NCBI GenBank assembly: GCA_965232265.1
Contig: CBDDPH010000002.1
Span: 3,162,001-3,226,000 of the forward strand
DNA: 64,000 nucleotides
Source of the DNA: VXRD01 sp965232265
GTDB lineage: Bacteria; Latescibacterota; UBA2968
Direction: 5' to 3'
Below the pieces are notes generated by a model. That model worked only from the letters and a program-made list of their open reading frames with translations. It was not told the origin of the DNA and searched no databases. Both the position numbers and the translations under genes were made by a program. Positions 8,223 through 17,180 of the stretch are shown here, in pieces. How positions within the stretch are numbered: the first letter of the stretch is position 1; every line of letters starts with the position of its first letter.

Positions 8223-9404
8223 ATGCGCCTTCTTTGCGTTACACTTGGTATCGGTATCCTGATCTATCTACTCCAATCACCCCCCGAAATGGTCTGGGTC
8301 GGCTTTCTGATGACGGCCTCTATCGTGGGTGCGAGGCTGGCGCGTCGCGCAAAATTACCCGATACCCTGGGTATGATTGCCGCGGGTCTTGCCATCGGCT
8401 TCATACCTATTACAACCCCTGAAAGCCATCAGAGTATAAAACCATTTTCAGATATCGCAATGGCCTGGATTGGTCTTTATTTGGGCACGTCTCTCTCCCG
8501 CCCTATCCTCGCAAATCGACGTTTGCTTATAGGCAGTCTTTACCTTTATGCAGCACCTGTTCTCCCGACCTTCCTTGTGCTCATCTTTTTTGACCTTCAC
8601 CTGGTCACCACCCTGCAACTCGCCATCCTATCGGGCATCTCAGCCCCCATATTTTTAGATCGCACAGAACACAAACAGCGAGATACATGGCCTTTTTCTT
8701 TGTACATCACGGCAATTGGGCTCAGCGTGCTCTTTTTAACAGGGCTTATTTTTGGCGTCGAATTCATACAGAAAGACGGGTTTGGCTCCTTCCTGAATCT
8801 TGTTGTAGATATCGCACTGGCTGTTTTGGTCGGAATTATTGGTATAGAACTCGCGTACCGTTGGGTGCGACATATCCACACGCCCACCGGCCAATTTACG
8901 AGTTGGTTTGCCCTGTCATTCTTGCTCGCGCTTGCTTCGTGGCACGTTTGGATTCAGCCCCTTATTTTGTCCTGGGCAGTGGGCCTCGCATTGTCCTTGC
9001 GTACCAAACACGGACTGAGATCTAATATCCGCCCACCAAAAGCGGAAGCACTAACAGCTTTTGCCCTCGCACACTATGCTACTGGCCTTATTTTAGATTG
9101 GCAAACGCCCTCTGTACCTTCTCATTTTTTTCCACTGATTGCAGCCTTGATTTTGGGCAAGGTTGCAGGAGGTCTGTTATGCAGTCGCCTCATGTCACAA
9201 CCCATTCAGGCCTGGCTTCCTCTATTGCCACAGGGCCTCCTTGCAATCGTCTGCTTTAAATCCATTGCCCCCGAAACCGCACCTCTGTACTTTGTTTGCA
9301 CGGGAATTGGTCTGCACCTTCTGTACCTTTTAGTCAATCAAATCACCCAAAAAATCAAAAACGGCCGCATCCGAGCACTTGCGCGTCGAACACAGGCCGT
9401 TTGA
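8223..9404 (+). CDS. Second polytopic membrane protein, cation:proton antiporter-like
   Basis: 393 aa with about eleven hydrophobic segments. Near the N-terminus ARLARRAKLPDTLGMIAAGL has the LPxxLGxxxAG element typical of Kef/NhaP-like exchangers. It begins 10 bp after the previous gene, is read from the same promoter at 6918-6946, and ends in a basic tail. The pair may act as two related subunits or as paralogous exchangers; I infer this from adjacency and matching topology only. Confidence 0.62.
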   Translation: MRLLCVTLGIGILIYLLQSPPEMVWVGFLMTASIVGARLARRAKLPDTLGMIAAGLAIGFIPITTPESHQSIKPFSDIAMAWIGLYLGTSLSRPILANRRLLIGSLYLYAAPVLPTFLVLIFFDLHLVTTLQLAILSGISAPIFLDRTEHKQRDTWPFSLYITAIGLSVLFLTGLIFGVEFIQKDGFGSFLNLVVDIALAVLVGIIGIELAYRWVRHIHTPTGQFTSWFALSFLLALASWHVWIQPLILSWAVGLALSLRTKHGLRSNIRPPKAEALTAFALAHYATGLILDWQTPSVPSHFFPLIAALILGKVAGGLLCSRLMSQPIQAWLPLLPQGLLAIVCFKSIAPETAPLYFVCTGIGLHLLYLLVNQITQKIKNGRIRALARRTQAV

Positions 9405-9420
9405 ACTGTCTTGCCACAAA

Positions 9421-10584
9421 CTACCTTACAAAACCGACCACCGAAAAGGAGTGCTGAATAAACCGCTCTGACGCGCCGTGTTTTGAGCGATCGCCGCGCC
9501 TTCCCGCTTCGAGCACATAGCGAAAACGACCGCTATTATTCACAAATGGCAACGCCAGGCCTAAGCTAATCCCCAATTCGTCAATCTGGTTATTAGAGGC
9601 CGTCGGGAAATAAAGCGATCGATAATGAAAGCCCGCGCCGAGTTCAAAACGCCGGCTTCGCACCAGCACATCGGGGTCTCCCGTGCGCCACAACATCCCT
9701 GCACTCACATCCCATGTATCAAATCGTCCATCTCCTGTCGCGTGCCATAATCCCCGAGCAACATCGACCGACGCCAGCCAGCGATATCCCGCCAGATACG
9801 TTATCCCCACCCCAAATTCTCGGGGAAATTCCACATCGCTTTCCGTCTCGACTTCAACGGCTTCGCGCTGTCCCACAAAACGATTTCTTTGAACCTGACG
9901 CTGCCTGATACTGCCTCCGATATCGACATTTGCGCCCAGGCTTACACGCGCAGTGGGGGTATAGATAATCCCCAAGGAAGGCAACCAGCCGCGGTGGGTA
10001 CGCGTGATTTCATCGTGAGAAAAAAAGATCGTCTCATTGTCAAAATCCTTGATCCAAGACTCGTTAAACGTCCCCATAGCGACCCAATTTACACGCCCTC
10101 CCACAAACAGCTTCTGTCCGACCCGATACCCCAATCCCAGAGAAATAGCCTGGATACCTCCGGTTGCTTCCACTTCCAATTGATACTTCAAATCACCTGT
10201 GCCGCGATCTTCTATCGCTCCAAAATCCATATCTGTAAGCGGTTCAAGTCCCACACCTATAACAGGGCCCCGTCTCATGGGCAGCGCGATCTGAAAAGCC
10301 CCAATATCCCCGTCATTTACGACGCTTTCGCCATTCAAAAATCGGTGTTGAGCCATAAATTGCAGACTCACGGACGCCCTGCGGAAAGCCCCCAACAATG
10401 CGGGATTGTGGGATGAAAAATTTAGTCCGTCTGCAAGAGATCGTCCGGCACCGCCCATACTTCGAGACCGCGCATCGACGCGTCTGACTGGATCACCCAC
10501 ACCGTAAAAAGAAAAAATTGTATTGGCGCAAGCCGGCAGCACCAGCGCAAAAATAAAACCCAAAACAAGAATTATTCGCATCAT
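9421..10584 (-). CDS. Putative outer-membrane beta-barrel protein (FadL/PorV-like)
   Basis: 387 aa with a Sec signal peptide (hydrophobic 3-17, cleavage after PACA). It is rich in alternating aromatic/glycine strands, begins with SRSMGGAGRSLADGLNFSSHNPALL, an element seen in FadL/UPF0164/PorV-type barrels of the FCB group, and ends with a strand FSVVGFVR whose penultimate aromatic fits barrel insertion. It directly follows (1 bp gap) a lipoprotein gene, so the two are probably an outer-membrane pair. Transport role unknown. Confidence 0.65.
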   Translation of the reverse strand: MMRIILVLGFIFALVLPACANTIFSFYGVGDPVRRVDARSRSMGGAGRSLADGLNFSSHNPALLGAFRRASVSLQFMAQHRFLNGESVVNDGDIGAFQIALPMRRGPVIGVGLEPLTDMDFGAIEDRGTGDLKYQLEVEATGGIQAISLGLGYRVGQKLFVGGRVNWVAMGTFNESWIKDFDNETIFFSHDEITRTHRGWLPSLGIIYTPTARVSLGANVDIGGSIRQRQVQRNRFVGQREAVEVETESDVEFPREFGVGITYLAGYRWLASVDVARGLWHATGDGRFDTWDVSAGMLWRTGDPDVLVRSRRFELGAGFHYRSLYFPTASNNQIDELGISLGLALPFVNNSGRFRYVLEAGRRGDRSKHGASERFIQHSFSVVGFVR

Positions 10585-10585
10585 A

Positions 10586-11755
10586 TTACAATTCCGGAGG
10601 AAGAGAATAAATGAGGTTCAAACGCACATCTCTCAACACAATCCATCGGATGAGCGGGGGCGAATTTAGGGGTATAGGAAAACCCGTTATAAAATTGAGA
10701 GGCGAAAGAGCCAACCCGTGATTTACTCGGACACCAGATATCCAGGCCTGAACCAAAGTCTGGTTAATCGTATAAGTCGCTGTCGTTGGTTCGAGGAGTA
10801 ATCTCTCATTAAACCGCGTAAACGCAGTATCGTCTTCTGCAATATTCAGGCCATATATTTCAATGGGAAAAGAAGAAAAATAGGAACGATCCAGATCGAT
10901 ATCCAATTGCAATTTGGCCGAATTGATCGTCGCGCCTTGTGGAATATTGGGAAGATCAAAATTCAATACACTGCTGTAAAAAAAACCTTCTGAAAGAATC
11001 GCCAGATCTTCTGTGGGACCGCCATTGACCCGCGCGCTCCAATAAGTATCTGCTTCTGCTTGAACAACCGCACGCTCTGTCACATCACCCACCCGGTACA
11101 CCGCCTCCAATTCGGGAATCGGCGCATCTGCGCGAATATCAGTAGCCTCGCGTGCAAAAATATCCAACAAAAAAGGTGCTTCTCCATCGGGTTGCAACAA
11201 AATTTCCATAGATAGAGAACTCGATTCCATCGCATCCTTCAAGACCGAAACAGGTAAATCGATCCGAACGCGACCTGCAAACACCTGCGCCACAGCATCG
11301 GGGATGGGCGTCGCAAGCACTTCGGTCTCGACCAGCGAGAGCGAATCGACATAAGCCTGAAGTTCTTCCCACTGCGAATCGGGCCGCAACGCGATCAGCG
11401 ACGCATTTTCGACCAATCGCGCCGACCGAATACCCAGATTGACGCGCAGGGAATCCAACACCAGCCCCGGTGGCACACCGCCAGCCAGCTCATCCGGCAC
11501 ATTAAAACGCAACAGACTCCGCAGCAAAAATCCATTCATTTGCCCGACCAGCAATTCCTCTTGTTCCCCCATCACAGTGGGAACAATCAGAGATTGAAAG
11601 GACCGCGCCGACGTTAGCGGAACAGCGGGCAATGCGACTGTATCGCCGGGATCGCGCCCAACAAAACCCTCGCCCAATGGATTGCGCTTTTCGGTATTAC
11701 AACCCGCAAGGAACGCCGCGACCCAAAAAATCAGTAAAAATCGTTTTTTTATCAT
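10586..11755 (-). CDS. Secreted lipoprotein with DNRLRE-like beta-sandwich repeats
   Basis: About 389 aa. A signal peptide ends in the lipobox LAGC. Two halves each contain the pattern seen in DNRLRE-type domains, with a 'fill of radial strands' such as SLLRFNVPDE (about 75-85) and SVLNFDLPNIPQGATINSAK (about 265-285). ATG 11755 is chosen; GTG codons at 11764 and 11761 are alternatives. It is upstream of and probably co-transcribed with the barrel protein at 9421. Function unknown, likely cell-surface or periplasmic. Confidence 0.6.
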   Translation of the reverse strand: MIKKRFLLIFWVAAFLAGCNTEKRNPLGEGFVGRDPGDTVALPAVPLTSARSFQSLIVPTVMGEQEELLVGQMNGFLLRSLLRFNVPDELAGGVPPGLVLDSLRVNLGIRSARLVENASLIALRPDSQWEELQAYVDSLSLVETEVLATPIPDAVAQVFAGRVRIDLPVSVLKDAMESSSLSMEILLQPDGEAPFLLDIFAREATDIRADAPIPELEAVYRVGDVTERAVVQAEADTYWSARVNGGPTEDLAILSEGFFYSSVLNFDLPNIPQGATINSAKLQLDIDLDRSYFSSFPIEIYGLNIAEDDTAFTRFNERLLLEPTTATYTINQTLVQAWISGVRVNHGLALSPLNFITGFPIPLNSPPLIRWIVLRDVRLNLIYSLPPEL

Positions 11756-11808
11756 AATCACCACGCAATGGGTAAAATAGCAGTCAGCTCTTTACACGCT
11801 TCAAAGCG

Positions 11809-13545
11809 TCAAACGTTTCGTTGTGATCGACGGGAAATCGCGCGTTCTATACCCGGGAAAAAAAATGCTTCGCACACGCGATCCCAGCTCATTTGTGCGG
11901 CCAATTTGTAACCCGAATGCAACCGCGCCTCGCGTTCTCTATCCGATGAGGGCAACGCATCTGCGATATCCCGCGCGACTTTCTCCGCCACTTTGCCCTC
12001 CTGAACACGGCGTTCATGCCCTCCTATCGCACGAGCGGATGCGGCACTCTCCAATGCGACATCTGCCGTATAATCTGCCACGAGGATGAGAGGGTGTTCT
12101 TTTGTCACGCGCCCCAAAAAACCACAGCACCCGCACACACTGCTCGGCACGCAAAGCCCCCCAAAAGTCAGCGGTTCGAGCACGGCAATGCCAAAAGGTT
12201 CGTAAATCGATTGTCCAAATTCGACATCCGTGCCCTGGCGCAAATCCGCAAACACCATATCCTGCGGCATGCGCGCTCCGCAACTCGCCCGGTCCCATCC
12301 AAACTGATTGACCAAAATGGCCTGAATAGCAACGGACTCGCGGTTAAACGCTTCGATATCTCGCCAAATATCCACCTCATTTGAAACCAGATCGGGTGGC
12401 CCTATCTGATGGGCAACCGGCCAGCCATATTCGGCTTCCATCGCTTCAACATCTCGCGCACTGCGCTGTTCAGCCGCTGTCGTCAGTACATAAAACACGC
12501 CCGTTTTTCCCTTGTCCCCCAACAACTTATCGAGATGTTCCAACACGAGCAAATCGCGCCATAGCCCTTTGCTAATCACCGGGCGCGTGACATGTGTCAT
12601 CACCACATCTGGCTCATACCCGAGCAAATTTTGCGCGTAATCCCGCAAGCGTGTGCGCGACTGCAATTTCTCCGCCATTGAAATTTTGACCGCGGGAATC
12701 CCGTTGTACACCAGATCTATCGCCTGCGCCTCAAACCCCATAAACCGAAGCTCATCGAATGTTGGATCACCCACGGCAAAAATACCATCGCAGTGCGACG
12801 CCCGTTGAACCAGCGCGTGACGATAATAATCGGACTGATCGCCAAATACATCCTCAACCACTTCGTCCCGCGCAAGTGCTTGCGCCATCGCGTTGTAAAA
12901 CATCACATCGTGCCCCGGGTTGCCCTCTGTGATCTCGCGCATCGCCGAAACCTCATGGGCGTAAAAAATCGCCCAAAAGCGCGGATCATCTTCCACAACA
13001 GTTTTGAGCGCGACAGGCATGCCCATATACTCATGAGCCAGCACAATATGCGGCCCAGGTGACTCGCCAATCAGCGCGACAACAGCATCGTAAATCGCTT
13101 CGGCACTGTCGATATACAGCGCGTAATCCGCAATTGTATCGTACCGATCAGACATAAGGCTAAAATGCCGGTAGAGATTGTACTTAAAATTGCGGGACCG
13201 CCGCGGGTTGATATCTTCGGCATCGACGAGCAGCACATCGGCTTCATATCCACCCGTAAATCGGCGTATCCCATAAACGATATTGACATTGTACCGCTCT
13301 GCTACGCGATTGAGCGCGCTGGCACAATCCGCATTTTCCACGCCTGAAATAGTCGAAAAAAGTACCTCGCCACTTTCCGCAAGCAGATCTTCATCCTCCG
13401 CACTCAAAAGCGGACCCACGAGAAAAGACCGCCGCACGGCTTTCTGGTACACAGAAGAGGTCATCAAGCCATCGAGCACAGTCCCGATACCACCGGCCTT
13501 GCGAACCGCTTCGTGTGTCGCGTGAATCACCGTATAGCTCATCAT
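11809..13545 (-). CDS. Glycogen/starch synthase-like glycosyltransferase (GT-B)
   Basis: 578 aa. The N-terminus has KAGGIGTVLDGL, the KxGG donor-binding loop of GT5/GT3-like synthases. The second Rossmann half has HVTRPVISKGLW (about 318-330) and QSIYEPFGIAVLEP (about 440-455), the E-x7-E catalytic/donor motif. It would transfer a sugar from a nucleotide sugar, perhaps in glucan or other polysaccharide synthesis, in the cytoplasm. ATG 13545 directly abuts the stop of the preceding gene, implying translational coupling. Acceptor and product unknown. Confidence 0.75.
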   Translation of the reverse strand: MMSYTVIHATHEAVRKAGGIGTVLDGLMTSSVYQKAVRRSFLVGPLLSAEDEDLLAESGEVLFSTISGVENADCASALNRVAERYNVNIVYGIRRFTGGYEADVLLVDAEDINPRRSRNFKYNLYRHFSLMSDRYDTIADYALYIDSAEAIYDAVVALIGESPGPHIVLAHEYMGMPVALKTVVEDDPRFWAIFYAHEVSAMREITEGNPGHDVMFYNAMAQALARDEVVEDVFGDQSDYYRHALVQRASHCDGIFAVGDPTFDELRFMGFEAQAIDLVYNGIPAVKISMAEKLQSRTRLRDYAQNLLGYEPDVVMTHVTRPVISKGLWRDLLVLEHLDKLLGDKGKTGVFYVLTTAAEQRSARDVEAMEAEYGWPVAHQIGPPDLVSNEVDIWRDIEAFNRESVAIQAILVNQFGWDRASCGARMPQDMVFADLRQGTDVEFGQSIYEPFGIAVLEPLTFGGLCVPSSVCGCCGFLGRVTKEHPLILVADYTADVALESAASARAIGGHERRVQEGKVAEKVARDIADALPSSDREREARLHSGYKLAAQMSWDRVCEAFFFPGIERAISRRSQRNV

Positions 13546-14028
13546 TCAATGCACCGTATCGATCAAAATATCTACATCCACGGCCCCGGGCGCAACGGGA
13601 TTTTGCGGATAAACCCCCTCCATATCCCCTATCTTTGAGCCGCCCACGCGCCCGTCTGCATCAATTTTTGCGGCAACGTACAACGCATCGATCTCGGACC
13701 AATCGATCTCAATCATCGCATCTCCTTGCGTCAGCGTGTACGAAAGGGGGAAATCGGAAATGTCGAGTCGCTTCACGGCCAGAGGTGGCCCGCCAACAGG
13801 CGCCGGTCGCGCAATAACAAATAGCACGGCATTGCTTCCAATGCGCTCGTTCAACCCATCGGCCAATCGAATCGTCCCCGAAACCACGGCGTCTGACGCC
13901 TGTGATCGCTCTTTATCTGCTGAAGCCTGAACAGGCGGCGGTTTTGGCGGCGGATGCGTCCCTTCCTCATAGTGCTGGCTGCAAGACATCAACCACATAA
14001 GAATACACAAAAGAATAGATTTACGCAT
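13546..14028 (-). CDS. Lipoprotein with CcmI/CycH C-terminal-like domain
   Basis: 160 aa. Signal peptide and lipobox LMSC, a proline-rich linker (KPPPVQ), then VSGTIRLADGLNERIGSNAV, LFVIARPAPVGGPPLAVKRL, DISDFPLSYTL and GDMEGVYPQNPVAPG. This order matches the domain that ends the cytochrome c maturation factor CcmI/CcmH (NrfG-like), which handles apocytochrome c. No TPR part and no other ccm gene accompany it. ATG 14028 is chosen because GAGGAAG precedes it; it overlaps the end of map by 8 bases. A standalone periplasmic use of the domain is inferred. Confidence 0.68.
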   Translation of the reverse strand: MRKSILLCILMWLMSCSQHYEEGTHPPPKPPPVQASADKERSQASDAVVSGTIRLADGLNERIGSNAVLFVIARPAPVGGPPLAVKRLDISDFPLSYTLTQGDAMIEIDWSEIDALYVAAKIDADGRVGGSKIGDMEGVYPQNPVAPGAVDVDILIDTVH

Positions 14029-14785
14029 CGATATCTTCCTCAAACATCGTCAAAATTCTGGGTTCCCCTCGTGTAATCGCCACCACATGCTCAAAATGCG
14101 CCGAAGGCAACCCATCCGCCGCCGATGCCGTCCACCCGTCATCGGCCACCACAACCTCGTGCGTTCCCAAATTGACCATCGGCTCAATGGCGAGCACCAT
14201 CCCCTTTCGCAAACGAGGATTGCGCTCTGGGGGCACATAATTGGGCACGGCGGGTTCCTCGTGCAACCTGCGCCCAATGCCATGCCCAACGAATTGTCGC
14301 ACAACAGAAAATCCAAATTGCTCGACCCAGTTTTGTACCGCACCGCAAATATCACTCAGACGCCGTCCAGCAACCGCTTGCTCAATCCCCTTAAACAGGG
14401 CTTCCCGCGTCACCTTCAGCAATTCCTTTTCCCGATCCGAAATATTGCCGACAACCCGCGTAATCGCCTGATCGCCGTAGTAGCCACGCAATTTCACGCC
14501 AATATCAATGCTGACAATATCGCCATCCACCAGTTTCCGCGATCCGGGAATCCCGTGTACGACCTGTTCGTTAATCGAAATACAGCTCGCTGCTGGAAAA
14601 CCTTTATAGCCCTTAAATGCGGGTTCTGCGTTGTGTGACCGAATCACATCTTCGGCCACGCTATCCAGTTCTCTGGTCGTCGTCCCCACTTTGACAAGCG
14701 GCTTGAGTCTGCGATGCACCAGCCCCACAATGCGGTTTGCCTCAACCATCAAATCCAGCTCTCGATCTGTTCGCAATACAATCAC
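14021..14785 (-). CDS. map: Methionine aminopeptidase, type I
   Basis: 254 aa, usual size. It removes the initiator Met from nascent proteins in the cytosol. Metal ligands are visible: D in SIDIGVKLRGYYGDQA (both Asp), H in GHGIGRRLHEEP, E in AIEPMV and E in FEHVVAI. The start is GTG 14785 with GAGGGAG upstream. It sits between a secreted metalloprotease gene and a CcmI-like lipoprotein gene, away from the ribosomal cluster where map often lies. Confidence 0.95.
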   Translation of the reverse strand: MIVLRTDRELDLMVEANRIVGLVHRRLKPLVKVGTTTRELDSVAEDVIRSHNAEPAFKGYKGFPAASCISINEQVVHGIPGSRKLVDGDIVSIDIGVKLRGYYGDQAITRVVGNISDREKELLKVTREALFKGIEQAVAGRRLSDICGAVQNWVEQFGFSVVRQFVGHGIGRRLHEEPAVPNYVPPERNPRLRKGMVLAIEPMVNLGTHEVVVADDGWTASAADGLPSAHFEHVVAITRGEPRILTMFEEDIDA

Positions 14786-14797
14786 AGCGTTACTCCC

Positions 14798-16438
14798 TCA
14801 ACGCGATTCGCCAAAATGGGAAACAAAAATGAGAAAATCCAGAAAGTCAATGGGGCCATCACCATTAAAATCCAATTTGGGATCGTAATGACGATCCGTG
14901 TACAAGCGCTTAAAGCCATCTGCAAAGCGCAGAAAATCGGAAAATGCAACGCGCCCATCGCCATCGACATCGCATACGAGATCCGTCGCCGTACTTCCGC
15001 CAGTTGACAGCGTGTAATTCACGCGCCGCCTTTCTCCCGAAAGCGATGTCTCCATCACAATAAATACCACCTCGTCAAAACGATTGGCTCTTGGAATCAC
15101 CACCGTTGTCCCACGCGGATGCAACAATTCAACGCCAGACGAAGAAATCAGCATAACCAACAACTGCCACTGCCCCTGATCGTCCAGCGCAAACGTTCCC
15201 CGAAGTCCACCAGCAATATTTGAAGTTGCCACGCGAACATAAGTCGTCCCCAAATGATCAACCGTTTCAGAACCTTCAAAAGAGCCACCTGTACCAAGAA
15301 AAATATCAGCGTGCTTTATCGAGGGCAAATCGCGTGCCTCAACATAATACCCGGATCGCACGCGCACATCCGTCAAATAATTCCACGCGGCAAATCGCGG
15401 CATCACCTGTGCAAATCCGCCGAGAGGCATCCCGTCATCAATAAGCGACAAACTATAATTGCTCGGGTCGCGTCTTTTGAGCAACTCCCAAACACTTTTG
15501 ATCACATCTACGCCGTAAACTTGCTCAATGTGATGGGCAAAAATCGACGCGCCAAAAGGATGGAGACTACCCGAGAATTTGTCCAATGACGCTTCGGGAT
15601 CGTCGTAAATGCACGAAAAATTGCGTGGACAACTCATATACTGGTAAAAATCATTCACGTAGGGATAGGCCACATCCTCCATCCAGGTCGCCGTGAGTTC
15701 CTGCCACCATGCAGCATCAAAATCGGCATAATACCCAAATTGAATCGCGTGAAAAAACTCGTGTGCAGCCGTCACGCGCAACCCGTTGAACCCGCGTGAA
15801 TTTACAGGATAAATATTATCCGTAAAATTATTGTCAATCTCTATATAACTCGGCGTCGTCAATTCCGTATATGCAATCGGATATGCAAAACCATAAGCCT
15901 GCTGAAGGGCGAGATTTTTAATATAAATGTCGTAAACATTATCGCCATCGGACAGTGGAGGATTGTAGCCCAATTGGTTAATTTCCAAATCCCAAACCGC
16001 CTCAAAAACCCGCGCGGCTTCATCGACATAATCCGGCACGCCATTGGCATCTGCATCGGTCGGATCAACGGCGTGTGTCCCCGTCGTATTGTAGTGAATT
16101 TTGAAATGCCCGCCCGAAGACAGAATCGAATGACTCAAAATGGGACGCTGCAAAAACACCGCAAACGCCTCCTTTGCCGCGGGAGGCAACCGATCCCAAT
16201 GCGCGGTCAGCCCCCTTATTGCCGACGTGCCGCAAACCGCTCTATCCAGCCGAAAATCGCTATCAGCGGGCAGAGCCTCGGGTAGAAAATGGGCACATGC
16301 GTGACCAATGGGATCCAGCAAACGCGCGTCATATACCTCGTGAAACACACTGCCGGGCGCAAAAATGGGCGAAACCTGTGCATGCACAGATCCGCCCACC
16401 GATAAAACAATCGCCAACAAAAGACCAACCCTACCCAT
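14798..16438 (-). CDS. Secreted zinc metalloprotease (MXAN_6640-like) with C-terminal dockerin-like repeats
   Basis: About 546 aa. Signal peptide MGRVGLLLAIVLSVGGSVHA. The catalytic zinc motif HEFFHAIQFGYYADFDAAWW (around residue 240), with the downstream W-x-E-L-T-A-T-W-M-E-D glutamate element, matches exported gluzincin-like proteases of the MXAN_6640 group. The last 60 residues carry two Ca-binding loops, CDVDGDGRVAFSDFLRF and DFNGDGPIDFLDFLIF. The ATG at 16438, 1 bp after the DtxR stop, is preferred; ATG 16447 is also possible. Shared loops with other exported proteins here suggest a common surface-anchoring or Ca-dependent module. Confidence 0.72.
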   Translation of the reverse strand: MGRVGLLLAIVLSVGGSVHAQVSPIFAPGSVFHEVYDARLLDPIGHACAHFLPEALPADSDFRLDRAVCGTSAIRGLTAHWDRLPPAAKEAFAVFLQRPILSHSILSSGGHFKIHYNTTGTHAVDPTDADANGVPDYVDEAARVFEAVWDLEINQLGYNPPLSDGDNVYDIYIKNLALQQAYGFAYPIAYTELTTPSYIEIDNNFTDNIYPVNSRGFNGLRVTAAHEFFHAIQFGYYADFDAAWWQELTATWMEDVAYPYVNDFYQYMSCPRNFSCIYDDPEASLDKFSGSLHPFGASIFAHHIEQVYGVDVIKSVWELLKRRDPSNYSLSLIDDGMPLGGFAQVMPRFAAWNYLTDVRVRSGYYVEARDLPSIKHADIFLGTGGSFEGSETVDHLGTTYVRVATSNIAGGLRGTFALDDQGQWQLLVMLISSSGVELLHPRGTTVVIPRANRFDEVVFIVMETSLSGERRRVNYTLSTGGSTATDLVCDVDGDGRVAFSDFLRFADGFKRLYTDRHYDPKLDFNGDGPIDFLDFLIFVSHFGESR

Positions 16439-16439
16439 A

Positions 16440-17117
16440 TCAGACATCTTCTCCCAATGATGAAACATAAATATGTGCAGCCACTTCAAGCCCAAGCGAA
16501 TACGTGCCCTCGCCATTGACTACAATTTCCAGCGGGCCATTAAAAGGCGCACGCGCCACCACCTCGATCTCGACATTGGGCTTAATCCCCATCGTCGCCA
16601 TATAGCGCAACATCTCCGCGCTTTGATCACTCACCTGCCTGACGAGTACATTTTCCCCTGCGGGAATATCTGACAAACACAGATAATGGTCGTATTCTAT
16701 CGAACCATCTTTGCGCGGAATCGGCGCGCCGTGAGGATCAACTGTCGGATACCCCAGCATCCGATCAATTTTATCTTCAAACTCTTCAGAAATCACATGC
16801 TCCAACCGATCCGCCTCTTCATCGACCTTATCCAGATCAAATCCCAGTACCTCTGACAAGTAAAGCTCGAGCAAACGGTGGTGGCGAAGGACCTCGAGGG
16901 CAATGCGTTTTCCAGTCGATGTGAGCACAACACCCTGATAGGGCGTGTGTTCCACCAGCTTCATCGCGGCGAGTTTCTTCAGCATATTGGTAACCGAAGC
17001 GGGAGCAACAGCCCTGTGTTCTGCAATCAGCGATGTCGTCACAGAATCGACGGGATTCTGCCCATGTGTCAGCTTATAGATCGTTTTCAAATAGTCCTGT
17101 GACGATTGACTGATCAT
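16440..17117 (-). CDS. DtxR-family metal-dependent repressor (MntR/TroR/IdeR-like)
   Basis: About 225 aa, the three-domain form. N-terminal winged helix (SSQDYLKTIYKL, then VAPASVTNMLKKLAAMKLVE), dimerisation/metal-binding domain (RHHRLLELYLSEVLGFD with E and H ligands, DRLEHVISEEFED) and a C-terminal FeoA/SH3-like domain. It binds Mn(II) or Fe(II) and represses uptake genes. It is the last gene of the tro-type operon, as troR is in Treponema. The likely operator is the palindrome at 21502-21519. The second in-frame ATG (17117) is favoured because GAGGAG sits six bases before it. Confidence 0.92.
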   Translation of the reverse strand: MISQSSQDYLKTIYKLTHGQNPVDSVTTSLIAEHRAVAPASVTNMLKKLAAMKLVEHTPYQGVVLTSTGKRIALEVLRHHRLLELYLSEVLGFDLDKVDEEADRLEHVISEEFEDKIDRMLGYPTVDPHGAPIPRKDGSIEYDHYLCLSDIPAGENVLVRQVSDQSAEMLRYMATMGIKPNVEIEVVARAPFNGPLEIVVNGEGTYSLGLEVAAHIYVSSLGEDV

Positions 17118-17180
17118 ATTCATCTCCTCAAATAGCTACCACAAAAAGTAAGATAAACCTCGCATACAAGCAAGCATATC

